A stretch of DNA of 64,000 nt, taken from positions 882 through 64,881 of the forward strand of contig JAHLWZ010000573.1 of the NCBI GenBank assembly GCA_020536535.1. Direction: 5' to 3'. The stretch comes from Pelomyxa schiedti. Lineage: Eukaryota; Evosea; Pelobiontida; Pelomyxidae. The notes beneath the pieces were generated by a model that searched no databases, had not been told where the DNA came from, and saw nothing but the letters and a program-made list of their open reading frames with translations. Every line of letters starts with the position of its first letter. Position 1 is the first letter of the stretch. Shown piece by piece: positions 1 through 10,618 of the stretch. Made by a program: the position numbers and the translations under genes.

Positions 1-56
1 GGTTTTGGTTTAGCCTGTGGCCCTTATGTTTTTCTTGCAGAACTCAAACCGGAGAG
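1..56. repeat. 56-bp direct repeat, copy 1
   Basis: Bases 1-56 are identical to 665-720. The repeat covers the 3' end of an intron (T-rich tract then cttgcag) and the first 16 bases of the following NBR1-like exon. After base 56 the copies diverge completely. Copy 1 lies upstream of the gene's ATG and touches the window edge, so its full extent is unknown. It could be a recent partial duplication of the intron-exon junction or an assembly artefact at a contig end. Confidence 0.95.
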
Positions 57-84
57 TACAATCCTCAAGAAGCACCCTCCTTCT

Positions 85-120
85 CCACCGAAACCAACCA
101 CCGGTGGTTGGTTTCGGTGG
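85..120. repeat. 36-bp perfect palindrome
   Basis: Bases 85-120 equal their own reverse complement, with the axis between 102 and 103 and no spacer. The pairing ends abruptly at 84/121. It sits between the partial repeat copy at 1-56 and the NBR1-like start codon. A zero-loop palindrome could be a dimeric protein-binding site, a fold-back rearrangement junction, or a chimaeric read near a contig end. Confidence 0.9.
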
Positions 121-275
121 TTACCCTTTTCTTACACTTTTGTACGGTACTTCTTGTACCGATCGTAATCTATCACCTCAACACAGCGGCCTCACTGATT
201 ACCTCCTTTGTTTTTCGTTATAGCAGCTCCCATCAGAATCAGTCGCTGCTGAAACTCCGAAAGAAACACAGCAAA

Positions 276-1945
276 ATGTTGGGGACAGAGGGCCTTGGGC
301 CGGATATCGTAGGTGTGAAAGCGAGTTACCGCGGGGAGCTACGTAGAGTGCGGGTAACAAGACCGGTAACGTTACGCTCTCTTTTGGCGGCGCTACGTGA
401 TGCTTTCACCCTTGTTGCGGATGGCCGGGCGGTGCCGGACAATATGATTGAGGTGATGTGGCGGGATGCCGGGGGCGCCACAATGCCCCTTACGTCAGAT
501 GATGACGTGGACCTGGCCGTGGCCACTGTAGACTCCCTGCCCCAGGAGGTTCCTCGCCTCTTGCGTCTCACCGTCGGTGTGTGTTACTGTATGCTCCGTT
601 CCGTTGTCCTTTTGTTGTTGCTGTGTTGTTGTGCTTGCTGCTGCCCAGCGATTACCTTGGTTTTGGTTTTGGTTTAGCCTGTGGCCCTTATGTTTTTCTT
701 GCAGAACTCAAACCGGAGAGCCAAGTGACACCCCCCACCCAAGAGGTACACTCGTCACCACCTACAGCTTCCCCCCCTTCCAACATCTTTCCATCTGGGG
801 GCATGTTTCCCAAAATACCTCCAAATGTATCGCCTTTCAGTCTTTTGCAATTACTCACAGTCCCTGGAGTACGGGATCGCGCTGTACCTGCTTTGCAAGC
901 CATATGTACTTTGCTTTGTTTCCTTACCACAATAACACGTGTTCAGCCAATTGTCAGCCATTAGACCCACTGCCGCAGGATGCAGTCAATGAGTTGGCAT
1001 CTATTGCAGTGGAGAACATTCCTGAAATTGCACAAATACTGGGGGTATCTAGTGCTTCTTACAGTGAGAAACAGCAAGCTGTAGCAGGTCACCTTGTCCA
1101 AGCTCTATCAACACCGTTTGTGAGACAACTGGTTCCAATGGCAATTTCCCTCATATCACAGCCGGCACAACCGCCACAGTATTTACCCCTTATATTGGTT
1201 ACCGCTGATTTATGCTATAGAATGCCCTCTTCAGTTCCATCAGTAATATGCTCACAGTGCAGAGCTGCCATGACTGGAGGTAAAAAATGTTCATAGTTCT
1301 CACATCTTAACATTCTACCAGAAAGGTTTAAATGCACTGTTTGCCCAAATACAATAATATGCTCACAGTGTTGCAATGTACACCTCCACTTAAAATTACT
1401 GGGTAATTTTGGAATAGGCCCATGACTCATCACATTCTCTTGTTGCTCTCTTTATCGAGCCTAAAGCTGCTCCTGTGACTGTTCTATGTGATGAAATGGC
1501 CATGTTTGTATCTGATGTCAACATTGAGCCTGGCACCCCTCTAGAAACGGGAAATGACTACATAAAGATTTGGCGTGTCAAGTATGTACTCCTGGGTTCT
1601 TCCCATTTCTCACCACATTAGGAACAACACACCAACTCCTTGGCCACAAGATACACAACTTGTGCATTTCTCTGGGGACTTTTTAGGAGCCAATACCACA
1701 GTCTCAGCTGTTGCTCCCAGCACAGAGGGAGAGATATTTGTAGAGATACTCCCCAAGTATGTAACACCCCGTTTACCAAGCACAAACCACTCAATGTATT
1801 GTATTAAGGGAACCCGGTCATCGTGTAGGAGAGTGGCGTTTGATGAGCGGTGGTTCATTCTTTGGCGCAAGGCTCAAGGTATAACCTCATTTCATTTGGA
1901 CACAAGCATTAACCAATTTACCAGATCGATGTCATTGTGCTGTGA
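276..1945 (+). CDS. NBR1-like selective autophagy receptor (PB1-ZZ-FW)
   Basis: NBR1 proteins link cargo to autophagosomes. About seven exons read in frame from ATG 276 to TGA 1943-1945. Residues about 1-100 form a PB1 domain with a basic first strand and an acidic OPCA-type stretch around WRDAGG...DDDVDLA. A helical spacer follows. Next comes a ZZ zinc finger (CSQC, then CTVC and CSQC, then His). The last ~90 residues match the FW (Ig-like) domain unique to NBR1: an EPGTP turn, IWRVK, WPQDTQLVHFSGD, GEWRL and a final FGARL strand. The protein stops right after FW, so the C-terminal UBA and obvious LIR of animal and plant NBR1 are missing. The second exon begins with the sequence repeated at 1-56. 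Domain identity is strong; the role without a UBA is inferred. Confidence 0.85.
665..720. repeat. 56-bp direct repeat, copy 2 (intron-exon junction)
   Basis: Identical to bases 1-56. This copy is the functional one: it holds the polypyrimidine-like tract and acceptor of the first NBR1-like intron and the first bases of exon 2, which stay in frame. Confidence 0.95.
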
Positions 1946-2016
1946 ATGAATGTAAAGAGATAATAAGAATGTCTGCATTGTTTGTGCAAGGGCATTAGCA
2001 CACAATTTCTTGCGAG

Positions 2017-2220
2017 TTAGGATCTCAGCTTCGAGTTGTGGGCTCTCTTTGCCTCCATCTCGGCGTCTTCCTCCTTCTTGGCAGCCTCCCACGCCAGCGC
2101 AGCATTATACGACGCTTGCTTCGCCGTTTCCTTCGCCTTTCCCATCTCTTCTAGCAGTGTCTCCAATGTGCCGGGTGTTGGTGTGCCGTCGTCAAAAGTA
2201 TCGGCAGGAGTTGTCGACAT
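2017..2220 (-). CDS. small helical hypothetical protein, 67 aa
   Basis: A single open exon runs from ATG 2220 to TAA 2017-2019. After a Thr/Pro/Asp-rich N-terminus of about 17 residues, the rest is Ala/Glu/Lys-rich with helix-type spacing (TLETLLEEMGKAKE, then EAAKKEEDAEMEAKRA), suggesting a short amphipathic or coiled-coil helix. It starts 43 bp downstream of the FYVE-gene stop on the same strand and converges on the NBR1-like gene 71 bp away. I recognise no family. It may be a standalone small protein or the remnant of a larger one. Confidence 0.5.
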   Translation of the reverse strand: MSTTPADTFDDGTPTPGTLETLLEEMGKAKETAKQASYNAALAWEAAKKEEDAEMEAKRAHNSKLRS

Positions 2221-2263
2221 CGATGGTTTTTTTTATTATTATCGTCTCAAAACAACAAGTAAG

Positions 2264-5200
2264 CTACCATGCAATGAGGTTGGCGGTGTTGGTCTCGAGT
2301 GGTGTTACGGTGTCGAGTGCGGGGGAGGCGGTGTTGTCAATGGTTTCTCCTTGGTTGTGCTGTTCTTCTGCAAAAGGGTCCGCAAAGGGGTCCTCGTTGC
2401 CAGCGTCAACAGTGGGCTCTTCAAAAGCTGTGGTGTCATCTGGTACTGAAAATGGATCCTCCTGATCATTGGCTGCCTCTTGATAGGCGGGCTCTTCAAA
2501 GGCTGTGGTGTCTTCTGTGGAAAATGGGTCTGATGGGTAGGTGGGTGCTTCTTGAGGATTGTACTCTTCGGTGTTGGTGAAAGGGTCATCCACTGTAGGC
2601 CGGGGTTCCGGTTCTGGTTCCAATTCAGGTTCAGGTTCGGCTTCGGCTTCGGGTTCGGGTTCGGGTTCGGCTTCGGCTTCGAGTTTGTGTTCAGTAAGTT
2701 GCTCTGATGATGTTTGGGGTGAAGGATGATGTTCTAATGATGGGGAAGGTGATGAAATGGCCGGGCCAAATAGGATTTCATCTGGAATGAGAGCGGTTAT
2801 AGTGGATATAGGTTGCAGAGTAGGAACATCAGTTCCGGGGGTTGTGGTAATTACCGGTGTTAGAATGGGCTGGCTGTTGGTTGGTAGGGTAAGAAACGAA
2901 AGGGTATCCTCCGCACAGGTGTCGGCACTGTGGAATGTAATGGGGGGAGGCAAAGCGGTGTGTTCGGACGAAAGAGGAATGGCGGGGAGGAGAGTTGGGA
3001 TCGAGTCAGGTTGATTGTTTGATTCGAGAGGTGTTGGAATGAGAAGCTCGAAGGATGGAGACTTTTCATTAAGAACTTCAGCTGGTGGTACAGCTGCTGG
3101 AATTGGTGTAGGAATCAGTAGCTCTTCTATAATTTGGGCTGGAGATATAACTGGGAGCACAGTCAGTGCATCTGCGTGGGCATTATTCGACTGAAGGGAC
3201 GTTGGTCCACTGGAAAAATCTTCCCCAAGGGATATAAGTGGTGCTGTTTCAACCTCAGTTGGCTCGATGTATATAAGAGGTGCTGAATCGGCTTCTTTGA
3301 CTTCGCTATCAGCGATCGGGATTTCCTCTCCACCAACATCGCCTTCACAGTAATCACTGTCATCACTTTCAGCAAAATCTGCCATTCCTCCATCTCCCCA
3401 TATTAGGTCGTTCCATTCTCGGGTATTTGGTTGCGGCGCATGTTGGATCGGTGGCTCAGGTTGTTGTTCAGATAGTTGTGGATTGGGTTGTTCAATTTGT
3501 TGAGGCTGTGCTTGAAGTTCCAATCCTTCCAGGTCCTTCAGTTTCCGAGGGGTGAAGATAAATTCCTTTTGCATCAGCCTTGGAGGTGCAGACTGCGAAT
3601 CGCGCTTTCTTTTGTTGTCGCTTTCAGGTACATACAGACTTGCCCTTCGCTTTGGAACAGGTATAGTGACAATCGAAGAAGGGCTTGACTGTGGTGGGGT
3701 GGAAAACCTCCTCTGTAATGAACATTGGTTTGACTTTTGACGGGGATGGTTTTCTTGTTGCAGGTCGCATTGCGGAGGCACTGAACGCACACGAAGAATT
3801 CTTCTAGACCTTAGAAAGTGGCGGTAAGGATTATTGTCTGATTGTGGCGATGGCATTGCCAATGCTGCGGAGCCAGAGGAGCTTTTGGAGATAACTGGTG
3901 TTGAATGGGAAGTGGTAACAGTAGCCAGAGAGGATAATGGCACGGAAGAAACCGTGCAAGCTTGCGGGCATTCTGTTGACTTTTTTGGTGGGGTAGGAAG
4001 TTTTTTTGAAGGGGGTGTATTTAAATATAGTGTTTCTGTTGTAAGGGAGTTGGAAGGGACTGAAGCTGCTGTTACAGCTGATAAGGAAGTGGGTGTATTT
4101 ATTGGTGACAGACTGGAATGTTTGGGAGCACTGATGGATGAAATTGCTGAGGGGGATGGCCCAAGAGAAGAGTGACCAGGTTTGGTGCCCATTGGTGACG
4201 TGATGAACGCAGATTCTGTGTGACGCAGAGGCGGTCGGACTGCGGCATTTGTCCAACTAAGTCTATTTTGTTTTTGTTGAGTTGGTTGGGAAACTGGGAG
4301 GCTGCCGGTCCCAGAGTTTGGTGTTGGGGCTGCAGTTGGAGTTGCGGGTATGAACCCAGTAACCATCTTGAAAAACTGAGATCCAAGTGTCACCTCTCCC
4401 CCTTTCTAAGCAATATTAGTCCAGGCAATACAGCCTTTGTGTTGGTTAGTATTCATACACTTTGTTTTGACTGTGAGAAGCACTCATTACAGACCCGCAC
4501 AGCCGTTTGCCTGAGAAAGATTAAAATTTTATGTGTTAGATAGGTGGACACACGATAAATGTGACAGCTGTAATTTACCTCCAGAGCAGTTCCAACAGAC
4601 AACCTTTCCTAAATAAAGTTGAGTATTTAGTAAATTACGATCATTTGTGGCTTACCACATTTCCTGAAAAGAGATTGAGAAGTGCAGACGTTATAACAAG
4701 GGAAAGCAACAAAAGTAACTACCTGCAGTGGTGCTAGGAAAAAGTTGAGTTCGACACAGTTTCGTTTTAAGGGCACACCCGTCTGGTCGTTAGTGAAAAT
4801 GGCCTATCACACAGGAGACACTTAGTAGTAGCAATATCAGCCATCCAGACAGGAGCTCTGATTCCTGAAAAGAGGTCAATTCATTTTAACTTCATGAGAA
4901 AGACCATCAGAACGAACAGCAGCAGTAGAAGAGATTGCTTTTATCCAACTTGTTTTCTCTGAAGCTGTTTCAGCAAGAACCATGAAAGATTTTTGGGCTG
5001 CGGCGATCTGGAAAGCTGCCGGGTTGACTATATTGAAGTAAAAAAAAAGGTGGAATAAGGTTACAGAGAACCTGAGCCATCAGGGAGAGTGCAAAACTCC
5101 GTTGCAGAAAAATTTTTTAAGATTCGGGGTTGGGTGAATGAAGACCCATTATAAACCTGGAATGTGTTGCTGTTGTTTATTTAGATTGAGCTTGATACCT

Positions 5201-7384
5201 CACTGGTAATTCCCGGGATGTGTAAGATTTTCGCATAAATAAGACAATCTAGGTCATGTAAGAAGTATGAAGTTGGGCAGGAATACCATTGAACAAGAAA
5301 AACCAGCGTTTTTTATGCTGGCCCGTTCGAAGATAACGTTCCAGAGAGCCATCTGTAAACTGGTTACAAAAGCAAGAGGGTCTCCAAAAAATACCTTTAA
5401 TCAAAACTCTTCCTCGTTCCACGATATCCTAGGGGGGGTGTTAGATTAGCGATCCATGAGAACTACGGATTACCACAAAATTTCCCACAAAAGATTTCGC
5501 AATTAGAAGTAATGTCTTGAATTTCTCTTGCTTTTCCATATCTTCGTTAACATTGAAGGCGACTGCACTAACTCTTTGTACTAGAGCATCAAGGTGTTGA
5601 TAATCTGGATGTTCTGGTGCTGTATTCTGGCCACATGTGGGAAAAAAAAAGGAAAAGAGTTTGGACCTTCAAAATATCCTAGACCGAAAAGTGTTAGAAA
5701 GTGAGGAAGAAAGCAGAAAGAAGAGCTTACCGCAAGCAGTAGTTTATCTATTTGTTTGATTATTTTTTTCCCCACAAGGATGAGTTTGTTAGTTACGAAT
5801 CGAAGGAGGGAACTTACATCTTGGTACTCTTTGTACAGGCTGGATCAAGCAAGAAAGCAAGTCTAATTTTGATTCCGACAGGTCTTTGGCTTTCTAAACA
5901 AAAAGCTATTTAACAACCAAGGAGGGAAGATAAAAGAACCTGCAAAAAAGCAATCACTGGAGGCTGTTGACATTTCTTGGTAACAGTTTCTATAGCTGTC
6001 CAGTGATTTTTAACGTACTCTGGATACAAATCAAGTGCTGGCAACTATCAAAGTCAGAGTAGTTACAGTGACTGCATAATGAAGTTACCAGATTTCTAAA
6101 CATCGGACACATTGGTTCAATCTCATTAAAGTGCAGCCCAAATAAATGCTCTTCAAGGTCATGTTGAAATTTCAAGTTAGCAGCGACAAGTTGCTCAATA
6201 TTGAAGAAAATAAGTGGAATATTGTGTGGATCAAACAGTGGCACTTCCCCACGCCTTAGGGGCTCTAAGTAATTCTAGTGAAAATGAGTTGCTTTCAAGT
6301 TTGTACTTGATACCTTTATTGTGCTTTGCATCATAGAGCAATAAGACCGTTCAGTTGACAAGAGTTCAAATGCAACTTTGCCTCGAGGGCTCATGGAGTT
6401 AAGTCTTTATATACATAATAAAGACTAAATTGTCATATGCGATATTACGGACCTTGTTGACATAGTCGTGAGCATGCCACCACCTCCAGCACCCATATTG
6501 GGTGCAAACTCACTTGTCTCAATAAGAAAAGATAAGAAAAGAAGTAATATCTACTAACATTGGTACTCTTGGAGTTGCTTGAGTATCCTTTACTATAGTT
6601 CTGGGAGCTTGTGTAGCAATTTACAAAAGGGAAATGATATTACTTGAGAATGTCTTGAACAAAACGAATTATGACACCATCAACTTCAATGGGTAGGAAT
6701 ATATCAGATATTTCGAGATATGTGCACCTAGTCAAATTAAAGAGTTGAAAAGAGAGAGAGAGAACACAGCTACCCCAATCTATTGGCAATTGAATTAGCA
6801 TCCTCCAATGGAACAACACGAGAGGACTGTGGTCCTATACAACAAGGTCATGTTATTAATTTGGGTGCGATAGCTTTCATGATACCAACTCCAACAATAA
6901 AGAAAGGTGGAACTGTTGGTGCTGTCAACGCTTTCACGTAGGCATGAAAAGTTTCAATGGAATTTCGACTGAGCGCCGAACTGAAATCGTACATAATGAT
7001 GACCCCCTCCACTGTTGTTATCAACTTGTAAGTATAAGCAAACGTGTGGCCAATCAAATGGAAGAACCTGTTCCTTTCCCTCAGTATCCATTATCAAAAC
7101 GGGTACGTCATCAGACCCAACAAGAATTTCTCTGTGGCACTTGTACACTAGGATCAGATAAGAAGAAGGTAAGGTGACGGACGAACGGAAGTGCACACAC
7201 CCCTTTCTTTGGCACCCGGCGTACCACCGAACGTCTTCATGAACTCTATTTTATAATTTCGACATTCCCCAACAACACCCTGTAAGGCGTAAGACCTTGC
7301 GCATAGTGACGAGGAGTGTCACACGCATACCAGACTCACGCACCTAGCTGCCGGCTTGCGTTTGCGATCTCCGGTGTTGCTCAT
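2264..7384 (-). CDS. Ras-like/DH-PH-FYVE guanine nucleotide exchange factor with DPF-rich tail
   Basis: About 19 exons splice in frame from ATG 7384 to TAG 2264-2266. Order: (1) a Ras-like fold at residues ~15-165 with G3 motif DTEGKEQ and strand VEGVIIMYDF, but a P-loop reading GECRNYKIEF with no GK[ST] and no NKxD, so nucleotide binding is doubtful; (2) a RhoGEF DH domain (FELLSTERSY, IFFNIEQL, CLIQPVQRVPRYKLLLADIL); (3) a PH domain (KKRWFFLFNDCLIYA, ending EKTSWIKAI); (4) a FYVE finger (APVWMADIATTKCLLC, RRHHCRKCG, VVCWNCSG, VRVCNEC); (5) a Pro/Ser/Thr-rich tail of ~700 residues ending in an acidic Glu-Pro run and five DPF motifs. DH-PH-FYVE is the FGD arrangement (Cdc42 GEFs on PI3P membranes). 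The N-terminal Ras-like domain is not part of any FGD I know. The tail exon joins the FYVE exon through the intron at about 4410-4464. Confidence 0.85.
2606..2695 (-). repeat. Glu-Pro/Glu-Ala coding repeat in the GEF tail
   Basis: On the minus strand this stretch encodes alternating EP and EA dipeptides (EPEPEPEAEAEPEPELEPEP) just before the DPF cluster. It is a low-complexity acidic spacer inside the coding exon and a likely site of length variation. Confidence 0.8.
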
Positions 7385-7552
7385 GCTCCTTTCTTTGAAA
7401 TGTCTGAGATGACCCCCAAGGAGGAAACTCACCAGAATTTGGATGAGTCTATCTTGCTCCCCATCTCGATGTTCTTTTATTATTACCGTCGAGCCATAGA
7501 CAGGAGTTCCCTGCCATGTAGTAATGTTATCCGACTACATTGTTGTTAAGCC

Positions 7553-10500
7553 ATGTCGTCGGTGTTTCAGTTGATTGATACAAACGGACAGTTCGCGGAG
7601 GTCAGGTACTGACGTGGCCACCATCTTTCCCCGTCGAAGCCCCTTTTGCGCATCATCATCAACACTAAGTCGGGCACTGTAGGGAGATCACGACATCCGA
7701 GAAACGCTCGTTCCAGTCGTGGTTGTCTTCACACGAGTCGTTTATGTCACGCGGTAATGATTACTATGTGATTGCGATACTTGGTGCACAAAGTAGTGGC
7801 AAAAGTGCGGGAAATGTGTGATATCATCTTCATGTGTAACCTCACAAAGGTACCCTTCTCAACCTAACGTTTGGAACCACGTTTGAGGTCATGGACGAGT
7901 CCATTGCACGTACGCGAACCACTCTTGGGGTATGGGCTTCTATTCCTCGTGTACCTATGCCAGGGGGTAAGGGGTTTCTTATTCGCAGGTCTATTCTCAC
8001 TCCATATCTTGAAGGAAAAGAAGGGAGTCTCATTGTTCTTGACCTCGAAGGTGCTGATTCTGCTGCTAGGGACGAAGACAATAGCTTTGAAAGGAAAACT
8101 AGCTTATTCGCCCTTGCCATAGCAGGCATAGTAATGATTAACATATGGCTTTGTGATGTTGGACGGTATCATGCCTCAAATTTTGGCCTGCTTAGAATGG
8201 TATTTGAACTGTATCTATCTCTACTTCAGCACGAAAGGTTCTCCCTCTGATATCAGTTTTGATAATTCCTGATAATTTCCTTTAGGGCTACAAAGACCCT
8301 TATCATTTTTATTATCCGGGACCACAGTAGGACTCCAAGGGAGTCCATTATCTCACAGATTAGTTTCTTTCTCACATCTACCTGGATGAAGATTTCAAAG
8401 GTTAAAGTTCTTGGAATTATATTCGAAATTAAGTAGCGAAAAGCCGCCACAATTTATTGATACCCAACCTGAACAATTCTTTGATTTCGAATTTATTTTC
8501 TTACCTCACATGGAATATAAGAAAGCAGAGTTCATGGAAGCAGTAACTGATTTCCGTTCAAGGTAAAAAAGAAGTTTTACGCTTATGATGTGCTTTTAGG
8601 TTCACAGATCCTGCAAGAGTGGGTTTCCTATTGCACCCAAAGTATCAGAAACATGACTTACCATCTGACGGACTGGCACACTTTGCCAGTGAGATTTGGG
8701 TATTTTACTGGCTGAAGACTTTATCTGTCTTAAATGACCAATACTTAGAAAGTTATCCAATTGCATCGGGACCTGAATCTTCCTGGGCAACGGGAATTAC
8801 TTGCCATTTTCCGGTACATCATAATTGCTTCTACTCAAGTAACTAACAGCTGTAGATGTGATGAAATTAAGGAGATTGCCTTCAGCGATTTGCTATACAA
8901 TATTCAGACGCTTGGAATGCGGGCCAATGAACTCGTGGGAGAATTTGGCAAAAAGGCCTATACCGTTTACACACAGTGCATATGTAGACTTCCATTCGAA
9001 ACTTCATCCTAAATCTGCCAGCTGAGTATAGAAAGCACGGTGATAGATATGTAAGAAATATCAAAGAAAAAAAGCAACAGGAACTCGCTGACCAAGCACT
9101 TGATGTAGACACTAAATATTGCATGCAGGATATCATCTCACAAACTCCTAGGAGTTGTGGCATCTTTACAAGAACCAGATAACTCTGGTCACGGATGATT
9201 GTATAGCAAAGCTCGGAGATATATTGAATTCTTCCAATTTGGATAGTATTCCAATTGAAGACGTGCCAGCAATGCTAGTAGTGGCCTCAGGAAATTGTAT
9301 TTACAGATGGAATATCATGGCAAAAGGTTACCGTGAACAGTGAACCCGATTAACTGCCATAACAGCATGTATTATGGAGGGCTCCAAGTGGAGATTTGTG
9401 AAGGAAGCAATTCGAATGGAGGAACTTGTTGAAAAGTGTGTTGGCAAAGCCCGACAAGAACAGCTTACACGAATTACAAAACTTTGCCTGGTTATTCACT
9501 CTATATTTTTTTCCCCCCCGACTCAAGTTGGGCAGGCTAGGTTAAACACTGAGCTTACTTCAGTTTTTGAAGAAGCAATGTACAACATTCAAGACAATAT
9601 GTGGAATCAAATAGGGACCGCCTACAGGTAATCATACTTACACTGCTTACTTTTTTTATCCTCCACAAGGGATAGCATCCTCAGTGTGAACAAGTTTTTC
9701 ATTCAAACCACAAGTCGAGGTACATTCTTACTGGTCATATTTGCCTTCGTGACACGTCTAAGATGTGTATGACGCATCGGAACTAAAAAAGCATGCAAAT
9801 ATTCTATGTTTTGGTGGCACGGAAGCTTGTATTGATCAAGCAAAGCACATGGCTCGAGGGTGCAAGTTCAATATGGAGAAGAGGTAACAACCATAATATA
9901 GAGCCTTGTTTATTATTATGAACTCCGCAGGTTTGCCGATTTTTTTTTGTTTGAGGGTGACCACCCGCGAAGGTGGAAATCAGTGGCTCACGTGCTGCAG
10001 TGCTTCTTGCTTGCCAAGTGCCAGGTATCCTCTTTTTGTGTTTCATCATTAATCATACTGTAGGGGGAAAAAGTGCTTGACTTATACTCCTACATGCGGA
10101 TGCAACCTCAAGATAGCAACATTACCTTCTTTGCTAGACGATGGGGATCGATGCCAACTAACTCGCTCCTGGACGTTCCTGTTAGGGGTACCCCCACTCA
10201 ATGCTATTCACCCTCACGTCAAACAGATGGGAAGGAAGTAGCTATTGATTCCAGACGTGTTCTCATACAAGTCGATGACCGCAGGTGCATTTGGAATAAC
10301 TACTGCTCTAAGCTTCATGTTGAGCTTTCCAAAGCACTGCAGCAGCAGGTATTTGAAGACAGTTCAGTAGCCAATAAACATTCTTCCAGGAGGCAAGGCT
10401 AATGGGCCGCACATGGGTGGACAGCTTCCTGCTTCTCGTTGGGATTGTTGTTATTGTGCAATGCCATGGCGCTGCGACACTGTTACTCAACCCTTTGGTG

Positions 10501-10584
10501 CCTATGCTTTGTTTGAGTGTCACTGCCGTTTCATACGCACTAACCGTTCTGTTTTCAACCCTGTTCAAGGATCCCACCCGCTAA
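7553..10584 (+). CDS. SEY1: Sey1/RHD3 dynamin-like GTPase (ER membrane fusion)
   Basis: Sey1/RHD3/atlastin GTPases tether and fuse ER tubules homotypically. ATG at 7553; TAA at 10582-10584. The P-loop GAQSSGKS is split by an intron inside the Lys-Ser codons and continues as TLLNLTFGT. The switch regions read RTRTTLGVW and LDLEGADSAARDED, then FERKTSLFALAIAG and DVGRYHASNFGLLR, which are RHD3/Sey1 signatures. The G4 region gives FIIRDHS (RD type). A helical middle domain follows. The last exon (10402-10584) carries two hydrophobic segments, FLLLVGIVVIVQC and a second around LVPMLCLSVTAVSYALTVLF, giving the ER hairpin with a short cytosolic tail. Length fits the family (~800 aa). Its start lies ~170 bp from the divergent GEF gene, so they probably share an upstream region. 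Confidence 0.9.
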
Positions 10585-10618
10585 AAAATTGATAACCAAA
10601 AAACACGGAAAGTCTGTT

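Noticed and set aside
2017-7384. Reading the 2264-4393 open frame and the DH exons as two genes
   Set aside because: The open frame continues upstream of its first Met as KGGEVTLGSQFF and joins the FYVE exon through a clean GT-AG intron, so one gene is the simpler model.
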